Below, one piece after another: positions 20,943 through 32,880 of a DNA stretch of 64,000 bases (position 1 is its first letter; each line of letters begins with the position of its first letter). Source of the stretch: Bufo bufo. Taxonomy: Eukaryota; Chordata; Amphibia; Anura; Bufonidae. The stretch covers positions 588,406,471 to 588,470,470 of the forward strand of contig NC_053390.1 in NCBI RefSeq assembly GCF_905171765.1, in the 5' to 3' direction. Below the pieces are notes generated by a model. It was not told the DNA's origin. It was given only the letters and a program-made list of their open reading frames with translations, and searched no databases. The position numbers and the translations under genes are program-made.

Positions 20943-21695
20943 TGTAACAGCGGCTGTTGTATGCTGCTGTTCCCCCGCTGAGCGCGGTGCTTCCCATTTC
21001 ACCGCTGCGGTCCTGGGCTCTGTTTCTGTAGGTGGTATTGCTTTTGAGGATTCCACTCCACAGCTTCCACTCAGCCCTGGACACAGCATGAGGTAAGCTG
21101 GTCTTATGTTACACTGCTCTAAGGGCGGAGCACATCACTCCCTGGGCTCTGTGGGATAGGTCAGGTGACCTTACTGACCAACCCTGGCTCTCCTGCAGGT
21201 ATTTAAGTGGCTCAGTCCTCTTCCCCGATGCCTGTGTCAAGGTCCTTGAGTTTGCTGGTTCCTGATACTCTCGAGTGCTCCTGATTTATACTTTGTTCCT
21301 GGACTCTGCTTATCATCTGATCCCTGTCTGCTTGCCTTGTCTCTCCTGTTGCTGACCCGGATTGCCTGACCTGTACCTGTGCTGCCTGACCTTTTGCCTG
21401 TCTGACTACCCCTCTGCCTCATCCTTCGGAACTGCACTGTTGCTCCTCCTAATGACCCCACCTGCCTGACTACGCGTGTACTTCTGGTACCTACCCAGGT
21501 ATCCCCTGGTCTGCCTGGACCAGCTGCCACTGACTCGGGGATTGCTCTGGAGTAGCCCCTGGCAACTACCCTAATGGTTCAAGTCTATCCTCACCATCTG
21601 ATGCTGTAGTAAAAAACAGGTAGTTGCTTAGACACGCCCCTCTGGACTATAGCCAGTCAGTGGCACAGTGGGTTCATACCCGCTGATCCGTGACA
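20943..21695 (+). mobile_element. Solo LTR (753 bp)
   Basis: Starts TGTAACAGC and ends CCGTGACA, giving the TG...CA termini of LTRs. Flanks are CATAG and CATAA, a near-perfect 5-bp target duplication. A TATA-like GTATTTAAG sits at about 21199, and the downstream half is rich in CTGCCTGACC-type repeats that I associate with amphibian Gypsy-like LTRs. No internal coding region remains, so the copy arose by LTR-LTR recombination. Family assignment is inference. Confidence 0.65.
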
Positions 21696-21700
21696 CATAA

Positions 21701-22720
21701 GTAGGCACCTATCTTTTTCTGAAGTTGAAGAAACAGCATTTGATGTCCATTAAGAGATTTTTATATTTAAAGTCAGTATTTTGCATGAATATTTGAAAGT
21801 CAAAACTGAAGTGAAACTAAACATAACCATAAAAATTGTTTAAGACAGTTTCAAAAACCTCAGTATAAGCACCACAGAACTGTCAGCATGGAAGCGCCGG
21901 AAGTTTGTAAAGTATATACATTGTATGTGACTGCACTGTCAGGATGGCAACTTTTTGCAGAAAGAACACCTTTAACCAAATGTAGTCTGCTTCAATTGCT
22001 ATCTCATTTCCACAGTAGATGTGACTATTACATTGTGTTCTATCTCTTTCAAATACTTACAAGGGGAAGTAAGAAGAGAAGTAGTCATGATACCAGGTTT
22101 CATTTACACTTCACATAAATGTAATTTTGTTAATGGAGAACTTAATTCTACAGAAAAATGGTAGTGGTGGTCTCTCTCAAGATTTAAACTTCTGGATAGT
22201 ATTGCAAAAATTTGGCGATAGTATGAAGAAACAATACAAAAACAAATTTCTATGTTTTCCCTAAACAATCAATAAAAATGCATAAGAATATTGAATTTTA
22301 TTTGCATTATAACAAATACTTGACCTCACAGCACTTCTACATTTCCCTTCACAAGATATTATGTAACAGACAATTGCTGACTCTTATTTCAGTCCCTTAG
22401 GTAGAAAAACATCTTCTTACAAAGAAGGTCCCATGATGTCTACCAGAGCAGGCATACATTACATGATGGGAATGTGCATTGTATGAAGCCTAAGGTTTAC
22501 ATGTGACAAGTTTGGTTTAATGATTGATTTGGTTTACTTTCTACTATTTGTATTTGTGATTTTTCTTTCTGAAACCGCATCTCATCCTTGGCACTTTCTT
22601 GTATACAAAGGAGAATGAGAACAAAGCCTTTAAGATGTTCACTAAGAAAGAAAAAGGAAAATAAAATGAATTACTTCATACCAAACCAATGAAATAGAAA
22701 ACATAGTGTGATTGTTGTTT
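21701..22720. other. No gene recognised
   Basis: AT-rich sequence without convincing ORFs or repeats. Confidence 0.5.
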
Positions 22721-22723
22721 ATT

Positions 22724-23515
22724 AACCTTTACAGGTACCACAACATAACTGTACGTCATTGGTGTTCTGTGAATGCATTAAGCAGGTCACGAGCTAAGCC
22801 ATCTGACACCCGACCGCAATGACTGTGATCAGCGATAATACCAATCCCTGTCATTTAATCCCTTGTTGAGCAGAAGAAGGTGGTTTCCACTGTCATTTAA
22901 TACGGACCCCCCAGTGAAATAACAGGGCTCTGACCAAGTGCTATCACAGCCTGGGCCTTGTGGAGTCTCCCCGGCCTGCCATAGGAAAATGCCTACAGTA
23001 GGACTTAACAGGAAGTCATTAAAATCCCATACACTGCATTAGACTGAAATAGTATAATATTGCAGTTTATGGTATAAGCAATTTAGAGCATCACATCAAA
23101 TCCACCAAAAATTACATGAAAAAAGTTTTTTTAAACATAAATATTAAGGATTCATATCAGCCCCCTTCCCGATTTTACATATAAAAATAAATAAACAACA
23201 CAGAATCAACATAAATGGTAGCGCCACATTCAAAAATGTCCAAACTATTAAATATTAAAATATATACAGTATCATGCATGGAGAACACTGAGAAAAAAAT
23301 AAAATTAAACAGTATGATTTTCTCTTTTTTATTTCCATCACCCTGCCCCCCAAAAAACTTGAATACAAAGTGATCAAAACATGCTATGTACCCCAAAATG
23401 GTACCAATAAAACTATACTTCGCAAAAGATAAGCCCTAACACAGCTTAGCAGATGAAAATCTAAAAATGTTATGGGTGTCATGAAAAATAAAAATGGCCA
23501 GTGTCCTTAAATAGT
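22724..23515. mobile_element. Possible degenerate TTAA-type repeat
   Basis: It begins after TATTAACC with GGTACCACAACATAACTGTA then CGTCA, and ends with GGCCAGTGTCCTTAAATAG. I recall dispersed frog repeats with a similar start and a GTCCTTAAGGGGTTAA-type end. The interior near 23390-23460 (TACCAATAAAACTATAC, AAAAGATAAGCCCT) fits that recollection. Divergence is high and terminal repeats are not clear. Confidence 0.35.
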
Positions 23516-23902
23516 TCATTGACAATTTTGCTTCATTTTTGGGGTTGGGTAGAAACACAGGCGATTGAAACCCTGACCACATACAGAGGCCAATGGCTGT
23601 ATAATTTTGCATATGATTACCCTCAAAATCATGTAGCCATTAGCTACCACATATGGCACCCAAATAGCATTGGATACCATACAATTACATCATTATTATT
23701 ATTTATTTATTTTCAGTTTTTAGCCTCATGTTATGAATTACATTATTTCCATTCAGAGAAAAAAAAAATATCTTTTTGAGAACTTGCTAAACTTTATGAT
23801 AGACATACACTGCATACAGGCCTGGGGGGTACTGTACAGAAATTGGCATCCCACAATCTCATTTGCGACAGTTCCAATATCTGAGAGAGGGAGATCCCTC
23901 CT

Positions 23903-25161
23903 TAGTATATAGTTACATAGTTAATACGGTTGAAAAAAAACATAAGTTCATCAAGTTCAACCAAGGGATAGGTGGGGAAGTGAATCCCAGAAGGAAGTGA
24001 GACTCAGATTTCTACACGTTTTCATAAGCATTAGTGTTGTTTACTTTTAAGAATAGATCTAAACCATTTTTAAAACTGTCCACTGTTCCTGCTGTGACCA
24101 CGTCCTGAGGAAGTCTATTCCACAGATTCACAGTTCCTACAGTAAAGAAGCTTTGATGCTTCCGGAGACTGAACTTTTTCTTCTCCAGTTGGAGGCAGTG
24201 CCCCCTTGTCTTTTGAGCACATTTTACATGGAACAGTTTTTCACCGTATTTTTTGTATGGCCCATTTATATATTTGTATAGGTTAATCATGTCCACCCTT
24301 AGAAGTCTCTTCTCAAGACTAAATAAATTAAATTATTTTAATCTTTTTTTTATAACTAAGACCCTCCATGCCCCTTATCGGTTTAGTCACCCTCTGCATT
24401 TTTTCCAGCTGCAGTGTGTCCTTTTAATGGACTCGTGCCCAGAACTGAATGCATATTTCAGATGAGGCCGCACCAACGCTTTGTAAAGTAGTAATATTAC
24501 ATCCCTGCCCCGCGAGTCCATGCCTCATTTAATGCATGACAATATCCGGGTGGCCTTAGAAGCAACTGATTGACATTGTATGCTGTTTTTCAATCTATGA
24601 TCTACAAGGACACCCAAATCCTTCTCTATAAGTGACTCCCCCAGTGTTACGTCCCCTAGGACATATGAAGCACAGAGATTATTACTACCAAGATGCATAA
24701 CTTTACATTTATCCACATTGAACCTAATTTGCTGAATTTAATGCGCAATCACTCAGAGTGTTCAAGTCAGCTTGTAGTTTATGGACATCTTACATAGACT
24801 GTACAGTACTACAAAGCTTAGTGTCATCTGCAAAAATAGAAATAGTGCAATTAATCCAGTCCTCGATATCATTAATAAACAAATTAAATAATTGAGGACC
24901 CAGCACTGAACCTTGGGGTACACCACTTATAACCCGGGACTATTCTGAATAGGAATCATTGACCACAACTCTCTGGACAAGGTCCTTCAGCCAGTTTTCA
25001 ATCCAATTGCAAAGTATACTTTCCAAGCCTATAGACCTTACTTTACCTATTAAACGTCTATGAGGGACAGTATCAAAAGCCTTTGCAAAATCCAGAAACA
25101 CTACATCCACAGATGCCCCTGTGTCCAGGCATCTACTCACCTCCTCATAAAAACAAATCAG
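23903..25161 (-). mobile_element. CR1-like LINE, 3' part (old, minus strand)
   Basis: Minus-strand reading gives decayed reverse transcriptase: VVFLDFAKAFDTVPHRRL (about 25040-25100), [11 protein letters not shown] and FADDTKLC in broken frames near 24820-24930, DKCKVMHLGSNN (24680-24716), then the C-terminal FFTVGTVNLWNRLPQDVV (about 24090-24150). The 3' end near 23903 has ACTATGTAACTATA. This is the continuation of 27389-28366; a younger LINE split them. Confidence 0.88.
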
Positions 25162-25169
25162 GTTAGTCT

Positions 25170-27380
25170 AACTAACTGGGACAAAGTCCTCCAAAATAAA
25201 AATACAGCCACAAAATGGGACATCTTTAAAAACATCCTAAAATCTCATTGTGAGAGGTACATACCGTATGGGAATAAAAGGTAAAGGAACAAAAAGAAAC
25301 CAATGTGAATAAACAGAACTGTAAAGAAAGCAATAAATGACAAAAAGAAAGCATATAAAACACTAAAACAGGAGGGTAGCACGGAAGCACTGAAAAACTA
25401 TAAGGAAAAAAACAGAACATGTAAAAAAACAAATAAAAGCGGCCAAACTAGAGACCGAGAGATTAATTGCCAAAGAGAGTAAAACTAACCCTAAAATGTT
25501 CTTCAATTATATAAATGTTAAAAAGTATAAATCTGAAGGTGTCGGCCCTTTAAAGAGTAATGAGGGGGGAGTCGCAATGTATTCACTGAGGAATATAAAT
25601 TGTCAGATGAAATGCTGAATGTTGAAATAAATTCGCTATTAAAAGTGTCCTGTCTGACCCAGGAAGAAGTACAACAGCAACTTAAAAAGATCAAAATAGA
25701 CAAATCGCCAGGACCGGATGGCATACACCCCCTTATCCTAAGGGAATTAAGTAATGTCATAGCCAGACCCTTATTTCTGATATTTGCGGACTCTATACTG
25801 ACAGGGAATGTCCCACAGGATTGGCGCATGGCAAATGTGGTGCCAATATTCAAAAAGGGTCCAAAAACAGAGCCTGGAAACTATAGGCCGGTAAGTTTAG
25901 CATCTGTTGTGGGTAAACTGTTTGAAGGTTTTCTGAGAGATGCTATCTTAGAGCATCTTAACGGAAATAAGCAAATAACGCCATATCAGCATGGCTTTGT
26001 GAGGGATCGGTCAGGTCAAACTAATTTAATCAGTTTCTATGAGGAGGTAAGTTCTAGACTTGACAGCGGCGAATCAATGGATGTCGTATATCTGGACTTC
26101 TCCAAAGCATTTGACACTGTACCACATAAAAGGTTAGTATATAAAATGAGAATGCTTGGACTGGGAGAAAACATCTGTAAGTGGGTAAGTAACTGGCTCA
26201 ATGATAGAAAACAGAGGGTGGTTATTAACGGTACACACTCAGATTGGGTCACTGTCACTAGTGGGGTACCTCAGGGGTCAGTATTGGGCCCTATTCTCTT
26301 CAATATATTTATTAATGATCTTGTAGAAGGCTTGCATAGTAAAATATCAATTTTCGCAGATGACACTAAACTGTGTAAAGTAATTAACACTGAAGAGGAC
26401 AGTATACTACTACAGAGGGATCTGGATAGATTGGAGGCTTGGGCAGATAAGTGGCAGATGAGGTTTAACACTGACAAATGTAAGGTTATGCACATGGGAA
26501 GAAATAATGCAAGTCACCCGTACATACTAAATGGTAAAACACTTGGTAACACTGACATGGAAAAGGATCTAGGAATTTTAATAAACAGCAAACTAAGCTT
26601 CAAAAAACAGTGTCAGGCAGCTGCTGCCAAGGCCAATAAGATAATGGGTTGCATCAAAAGGGGCATAGATGCCCGTGATGAGAACATATTCCTACTACTT
26701 TACAAATCATTAGTCAGACCACACATGGAGTACTGTGTACAGTTCTGGGCTCCAGTGAACAAGGCAGACATAGCAGAGCTGGAGAGGGTCCAGAGGAGGG
26801 CAACTAAAGTAATAACTGGAATGGGGCAACTACAGTACCCTGAAAGATTATCAAAATTAGGGTTATTCACGTTAGGAAAAAGACGACTGAGGGGAGATCT
26901 AATTACTATGTATAAATATATCAGGGGTCAGTACAGAGATCTATCCCATCATCTATTTATCCCCAGGACTGTGACGAGGGGACATCCTCTGCATCTGGAG
27001 GAAAGAAGGTTTGTACACAAACATAGAAAAGGATTCTTTACGGTAAGAGCAGTGAGACTATGGAACTCTCTGCCTGAGGAGGTGGTGATGGTGAGTACAA
27101 TAAAGGAATTCAAGAGGGGCATGGATGTGTTTCTAGAGCGTAATAATATTACAGGCTATAGCTACTAGAGAGGGGTCGTTGATCCAGGGAGTTATTCTGA
27201 TTGCCTGATTGGAGTCGGGAAGGAATTTTTTATTCCCCTAAAGTGAGAAAAATTGGCTTTTACCTCACAGGGTTTTTTTGCCTTCCTTTGGATCAACTTG
27301 CAGGATAACAGGACGAACTGGATGGACAAATGTCTTTTTTCGGCCTTATGTACTATGTTACTATGTTACTATGTTACTAT
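25170..27380 (+). mobile_element. CR1-like LINE inserted in the older LINE
   Basis: Flanked by an 8-bp target duplication, GTTAGTCT at 25162-25169 and 27381-27388. It is 5' truncated: the sequence starts after the endonuclease, at the linker (LTNWDKVLQNKNTATKWDIF, frame-disrupted further on). It ends in a short tandem tail of TATGTTAC units (27354-27380). The same tail marks the related fragment at 52270-53099. Confidence 0.92.
25600..27168 (+). CDS. Reverse transcriptase ORF of a truncated CR1-like LINE
   Basis: A 522-residue open frame. RT motifs in order: KSPGPDGIHP (35-44), NYRPVSL (94-100), HGFVRDRS (131-138), VYLDFSKAFD (163-172), [11 protein letters not shown] (221-231), the catalytic FADD (252-255), and KCKVMHMG, followed by the clade-typical C-terminal RVQRRATK and WNSLPEEVV regions. 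The enzyme would copy LINE RNA at the nicked target. The frame is unbroken from the listed start, but the endonuclease is missing and the upstream 430 bp are frameshifted, so the element is not autonomous. The start ATG is simply the first in frame; the natural protein began far upstream. The CR1/L2/Rex1 group assignment rests on similarity from memory. Confidence 0.85.
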   Translation: MSDEMLNVEINSLLKVSCLTQEEVQQQLKKIKIDKSPGPDGIHPLILRELSNVIARPLFLIFADSILTGNVPQDWRMANVVPIFKKGPKTEPGNYRPVSLASVVGKLFEGFLRDAILEHLNGNKQITPYQHGFVRDRSGQTNLISFYEEVSSRLDSGESMDVVYLDFSKAFDTVPHKRLVYKMRMLGLGENICKWVSNWLNDRKQRVVINGTHSDWVTVTSGVPQGSVLGPILFNIFINDLVEGLHSKISIFADDTKLCKVINTEEDSILLQRDLDRLEAWADKWQMRFNTDKCKVMHMGRNNASHPYILNGKTLGNTDMEKDLGILINSKLSFKKQCQAAAAKANKIMGCIKRGIDARDENIFLLLYKSLVRPHMEYCVQFWAPVNKADIAELERVQRRATKVITGMGQLQYPERLSKLGLFTLGKRRLRGDLITMYKYIRGQYRDLSHHLFIPRTVTRGHPLHLEERRFVHKHRKGFFTVRAVRLWNSLPEEVVMVSTIKEFKRGMDVFLERNNITGYSY

Positions 27381-27388
27381 GTTAGTCT

Positions 27389-28366
27389 GACAACTTCTGT
27401 CCTTGGTAAACCCATGTTGGTTATCACTTATAATATTATTTCCAGTCACATACTCCTGTATATAGTCCCTTAAGAGTCCTTCAAACATTTTTCCCACAAC
27501 AGAAGTTAAACTAACTGGTCTATAATTGCCTGTGGAGGACCTAGATTCTTTTTCTGAATATGGGCACCACATTTGCCTTGCACCAATCACTTGGCACTGT
27601 AGCAGTACCTAGAGAATCTTTATAAATATTAAACAGGGCCACAGCAATGACTGAACTGAGCTCTTTAAGCACTCTTGGGTGTAATCCAACTGGACCCGGA
27701 GCCTTGTTCACATTTACATTATTTAACTTATCTTGGACCATATCTACAGTTAGCCAATTGAGTATATTTCTGGATTCACTAACAGACCCAGCACCACAGA
27801 TATCAGCTCCTTTCTCTTTTGTACAAACAGAGCTAAAACATTTAGTAACTCTTCCTTTACCTTATCTTCATTGACTAACCACCCTTTACCATTATTTAGG
27901 GACCTACCTGCTCAGACCTTGTTTTTTTAGCATTTATATATTTAAAGAATTTTTGGGGATTTGTTTTGCTCTCTTTTGCCACCAGCTGTTCGTTTTATAT
28001 TTTTGCTAATTCTATCTCCTTTTTACAAATTTTATTAAGCCCTTTGTAAATTTCAAAGGGTACAGCTGACCTCTCAGATTTGTATTTTTTGTCTCTTACA
28101 GTAGCTGTAAGCCATGGGGAAGTTTAATTTTAGCTGTTTATACTTGTTATCTAAAGAAATAAAAAAAATTGTGCAATTACTCAATGTGGATTTAAAGCTC
28201 TCCCATTTATCCTCAGTATTATTATGTGACAGTAGCTGCTCCCAGTCTATGCCCTGAAATGCTGCTCTCAACCCAGGGAAATTAACCTTTTTAAAATTCA
28301 CTGTCTTTGCTCTGCCTGACAGATTTTGTTTCTTATAGTTTAGGGGGAATATAATTATTTTGTGGT
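27389..28366 (-). mobile_element. CR1-like LINE, 5' part (old, minus strand)
   Basis: Minus-strand reading starts at about 28366 with NSDHKIIIF, matching the SDH catalytic-histidine motif at the end of an apurinic endonuclease. The linker follows (FPGLRAAFQGIDWEQLLSHN at about 28230-28290), then RT segments VNKAPGPVGLHPRVLKELSS (about 27700), NYRPVSLTSVVGKMFEGLLR and QHGFTKDRSCQTN in shifting frames. The copy is 5' truncated and carries several frameshifts. It joins 23903-25161 across the younger insertion. Confidence 0.85.
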
Positions 28367-28743
28367 CACTATTTTTTTTTTTTTTATTCTATTTCCTAAA
28401 CATAATTATCGGGCTGCCTTCTTGTCTGATATGCTTTATAGCAGCCACATGGGAAATAGATACAATAGACAGAAGAGGACTCATTATATTTTATGAGAAA
28501 GTTTTTTAGACATGCTTTGTGACCTGTGCAGAGGTCATGTGGGAGTAGATAAACTTTGGCAATCACTTATTGTGAATGTTGGATCCTGTGTTATCTGTAT
28601 CCATAGGTCATATATGTGATTTTTATCTTGTCTGTGATTATAATGAGATGACCTCTGTACAGATCAAGAAGTGGTACCTATTCTTAGGCTTAGTGGCTAG
28701 TGCATAAACTGCAGTATATTATGGTTTTTTTTTATGTACAGAT
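28367..28743. other. No gene recognised
   Basis: AT-rich spacer between the old LINE and the large hAT element. Confidence 0.5.
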
Positions 28744-29229
28744 GTAGTGAATAGAGTTGAGCGGACACCTGGATGTTCGGGTTCGACGAGTTCGGCCGAA
28801 CTTGAAAAAAAAGTTTGGGTTCGGCACCCGAACTTGAACCAAACTTGACCCCGAACCTGAACCCCATTGAAGTAAATGGGGACCCAAACTTTTGGGCACT
28901 AAAATGGCTCTAAAATAGTCCTGGAAAGGGCTAGAGGGCTGCAAAAGGCATCAAAATGTGCTGAAGAGCATAGCAACTGTTCTGCAAACAAATGTGGATA
29001 GGGAAATTACTTAAAATAACATAAAATACAGAAAATTTAAATATAACAATCTGGATCTAGGAGTAGGAGGTGGATGGGTGGATGTGGCAGTGTAGGTTGA
29101 CGTGGTGGTGTAGGTGGAAGCGGCGGTGAAGGAGGAATAGGTAGCCAACACTGATTTGTGTTATTTTTTATTTTTAAATTGGGGTATCCCCCAAAATATT
29201 GGGACATATAACAAAATAAAACAAAGAAT

Positions 29230-29690
29230 AAGTGCACTTCAGTATAAGAATGGATGGTTGAGGCTGGTATAAATGTGTATTCTGCACAAGGTACGGACAA
29301 GTCCTGTGGGATCCATGCCTGGTTCATTTTAATAAACGTAAGCTTGTCCACATTGGCTGTGGCCTGTGATAATGCTCTCTGCCGTGCTAAACACACGTTC
29401 ACACTATACACTAGCTGCAGGGGAGGTCAGCACCTCCAAGGCTGACAAAGCTTTTCCACATTTTGGCCATGCTAACCCTGCCTTCTCAGGTGCTGGCGGT
29501 GCCCTAGCTGCGTTGGCGACCTCTTCCTCCTCCTCTGCCTTCGCCTTGTGCTCCCACTGTGCCCCCACTGTCAGATGGGAATGCCATCAGCAGCGTGCGC
29601 TTGTAGTCGCGCATCTTCCGATCAGTAACAAATGTTTTCACTAAATTTAGTTCCCTGTCAGCAATGCAGAGCAGGGGTTCATTCACGGCA
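29230..29690 (-). pseudogene. Second partial copy of the hAT transposase C-terminus
   Basis: Minus-strand reading near 29290-29360 gives TANVDKLTFIKMNQAWIPQD, then LSVPCAEYTF, nearly the same as the end of the main pseudogene (about 30250-30330). Upstream pieces resemble its Gly/Arg-rich linker. The dimerisation block itself (ERVFSTAGG) is missing. It is therefore a partial internal duplication of the element's 3' end. Confidence 0.7.
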
Positions 29691-30030
29691 AAAGGGTGTT
29701 CATGTCACCCAGCAATATAACAGAGGATTTTGAGCAGGGGTTCATTCACGGCAAAAGGGGGTTCATGTCACCCAGCAATAGAACAGAGGATTTTGAGAGA
29801 TTTAGGCCCCTGTCACCCAGGCACAGCAGGGGTTCATTCACGGCAAAAGGGTGTTCATGTCACCCAGCAATAGAACAGAAGATTTTGAGAGATTTAGGCC
29901 CCTGTCACCCAGGCACAGCAGGGGTTCATTCACTGCAAAAGGGGGTTCATGTCACCCAGCAATAGAACAGGGGATTTTGAGAGATTTAGGCCCCTGTTAC
30001 CCAGGCACAGCAGGGGTTTGTATACGCCAA
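29672..30030. repeat. Tandem repeat of about 92 bp
   Basis: Four to five units starting GGGGTTCATTCACGGCAAAAG; spacing about 63 bp for the first and about 92 bp for the next three (near 29737, 29829, 29921, 30013). Each unit has GTCACCCAGCAATAGAACAG and GATTTAGGCCCCTGTCACCC. It separates the duplicated C-terminal fragment from the main transposase pseudogene. Confidence 0.8.
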
Positions 30031-32880
30031 AAATGGTAAAATGTCACCCGACAATTGAAAATAAGAATTTTTTCAATTTAGGGCACTAAAAATAAAAAAT
30101 GGAGTCGGAGGTTGAGGAGGCGGTGAATGTGGTGTTGTGGTGTTGTAGATGGAGGCAGCAATGGAGGAGGAGGAGGTAGCCAACAATGTTTATTTTTTAT
30201 TGGGGTAGGTAGCCCCCCAAAATATTGTATGTTTGATGGTGGTATAAATGTCGATTCTGCACAAGGTACAGACAAGTCTTGTGGGATCCAAGCCTGGTTA
30301 ATTTTAATGAACGTGAGCTTGTCCACGTTGGCTGTGGACAGGCGGCTGCGTCTGTCTGTAATGACGCCTCCTGCCGTGCTAAATACACGTTCAGAGAGTA
30401 CACTGGCTGCAGGGCAGGCCAGCACCTCCAAGGCATACAGGGCAAGCTCTGGCCATATGGACAATTTTGAGACCCAGAAGTTGAATGGGGCAGAACCATC
30501 AGTCAGTACGTGTAGGTGTGTGCACAGGTACTGTTCCACCATGTTGTTCAAATGCTGCCTCCTGCTAACATGCTCAGCAGTTGGGGCCGATATCAGCAGT
30601 TGGGGCCGGTTGTTGCGGCGAGGTGACAAAGCTTTTCCACATGTCGGCCATGCTAACCCTGCCTTCTGAGGTGCCGGCGCTGACACAGCTGCGTTGGCGA
30701 CCGCTTCCTCCTCCCCTGCCTTCACCTTGTGCTTCCACTTGTGCCCCGGAGTCAGTCCGGAATGCTCTCAGGAGCGCGTCTGTGAGGGAATTAAGGATGG
30801 CACATTGTCTTTGTAATGGGGATCCAGCAGGGTGGCCACCCAGTAGTCAGCACACGTTAAAATGTGGGCAACTCTGCAGTCATTGCGGCAGGCACTGTAG
30901 AATGTAGTCGCTCATGTGTGCCAGGCTGCCCAGAGGTAAGGACAAGCTGTCCTCTGTGGGAGGCGTATAATCTGCGTCCTCCGTATCCCCCCAGCCACGC
31001 ACCAGTGATGGGCCCGAGCTGCGTTGGTTGCCAGCCCGCTGTGAACATGCTTCATCCCCATCCTCTTCCTCATCCTCCTCGTCCTCCAGTAGTGGGCCCT
31101 GGCTGGCCAAATTTGTACCTGGCCTCTGCTGTTGCAAAAATCCTCTTTCTGAGCCACTTCTAAAAGACTGGCCTGAAAGTGTTAGAGATGACCCCTCTTC
31201 CTCCTCCTCGTCCTAGGCCACATCCTCTTCCATAATCGCCCTAAGTGTTTTCTCAAGGAGACATAGAAGTGGTATTGTAACGCTGATAACGGCGTCATCA
31301 CCACTGGCCATGTTGGTGGAGTACTCGAAACAGCGCAACAGGGCACACAGGTCTCGCATGGAGGCCCAGTCATTGGTGGTGAAGTGGTGCTGTTTCGCAG
31401 TGCGACTCACCCGTGCGTGCTGCAGCTGAAACTCCACTATGGCCTGCTGCTGCTCGCACAGTCTCTCCAGCATGTGCAAGGTCGGCACATCGCATATGAG
31501 GCGGTGAGCGGGAAGGCTAAAGTTACGCTGTAGAGCAGACAGCCAAGCGGCGGCAGGATGAGAACGCCGGAAGCGCACACAGATGGCCCGCACTTTATGC
31601 AGCAGCTCAGACATGTCGGGGTAGTTGTGAATGAATTTCTGCACCATCAAATTCAGCACATGCGCCAGGCAAGGGATGTGCGTCAAACCAGCTAGTCCCA
31701 GAGCTGCAACGAGATTTCACCCATTATTGCACACCACCAAGCCGGGCTTGAAGCTCACTGGCAGCAAGCACTCGTCGGTCTGTTGTTCTATACCCCGCCA
31801 CAACTCCTGCGCGGTGTGGGGCCTGTCCCCCAAACACATTAGTTTCAGAACGGCCTAATGACGTTTACCCCTGGCTGTGCTGAAGTTGGTGGTGAAGGTC
31901 TGTCGCTGACCGGATGAGGAGATGGTAGAAGAGGAGGAGGAAGCCAAATAGGAAGAGGAGGCAACAGGAGGCAAAGAATAATGCCCTGCGATCCTTGGCG
32001 GCGGAAGGACGTGTGCCAAACAGCTCTCCACCTGGGGCCCAGCCGCCACTACATTTACCCAGTGTGCAGTTAGGGAGATATAGCATCCCTGGCCGTGCTT
32101 ACTGGTCCACGTATCTGTGGTTAGGTGTACCTTGCCACAGATGGCATTACGCAGTGCACACTTGATTTTATCTGATACTTGGTTGTGCAGGGAGGGCACG
32201 GCTCTCCTGGAGAAGTAGTGGCGGCTGGGAACGACGTACTGTGGGACAGCAAGCGACATGAGCTGTTTGAAGCTGTCTGTCTCCACCAGCCTGAATGACA
32301 GCATTTCAAAGGCCAGCAGTTTAGAAATGCTGGCATTCAGGGCCAGGGATCAAGGGTGGCTAGGTGGGAATTTACACTTTCTCTCAAAGGTTTGTGAGAT
32401 GGAGAGCTGAATGCTTCCATGTGACATGGTGGAGATGCTTGGTGACGGAGGTGGTGTTGTTGGTGGCACATCCTCTGTTTGCTGGGCGGCAGGTGCCAAC
32501 GTTCCTCCAGAGGCAGAGGAGGAGGTCGAGGCAGCAGCAGAAGAGGGAGCAGGAGGGGCCTGAGCCTTTTCTTGGTTTTGAAGGTGCTTACTCCACTGCA
32601 GCCCGTGTCTCGCATGTAGATGCCTGGTCATGCAGCTTGTGCTAAGGTTCAGAACGTTAATGCCTCGCTTCAGGTTCTGATGGCACAGCGTGCAAACCAC
32701 TCGGGTCTTGTCGTCAGCACATTGTGTGAAGAAGTGCCATGCCAGGGAACTCCTTGAAGCTGCCTTTGGTGTGCTCGGTCCCTGGTGACGGTGGCCAGTA
32801 GCAGGCGAACTGTTTTGGCGATGGCTGCTCTGCTTTTGCACCCTGCTCCCGCTTTTGCTGCGCTGTTGGCTCGGTCTCAC

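Noticed and set aside
21237..21530. 97-codon Gly/Arg/Ser-rich minus-strand ORF
   Set aside because: Lies antisense in the solo LTR and reflects its CTGCCTGACC repeats.
30127..30669. 180-codon plus-strand ORF
   Set aside because: Antisense to the hAT transposase, which has clear motifs on the minus strand.
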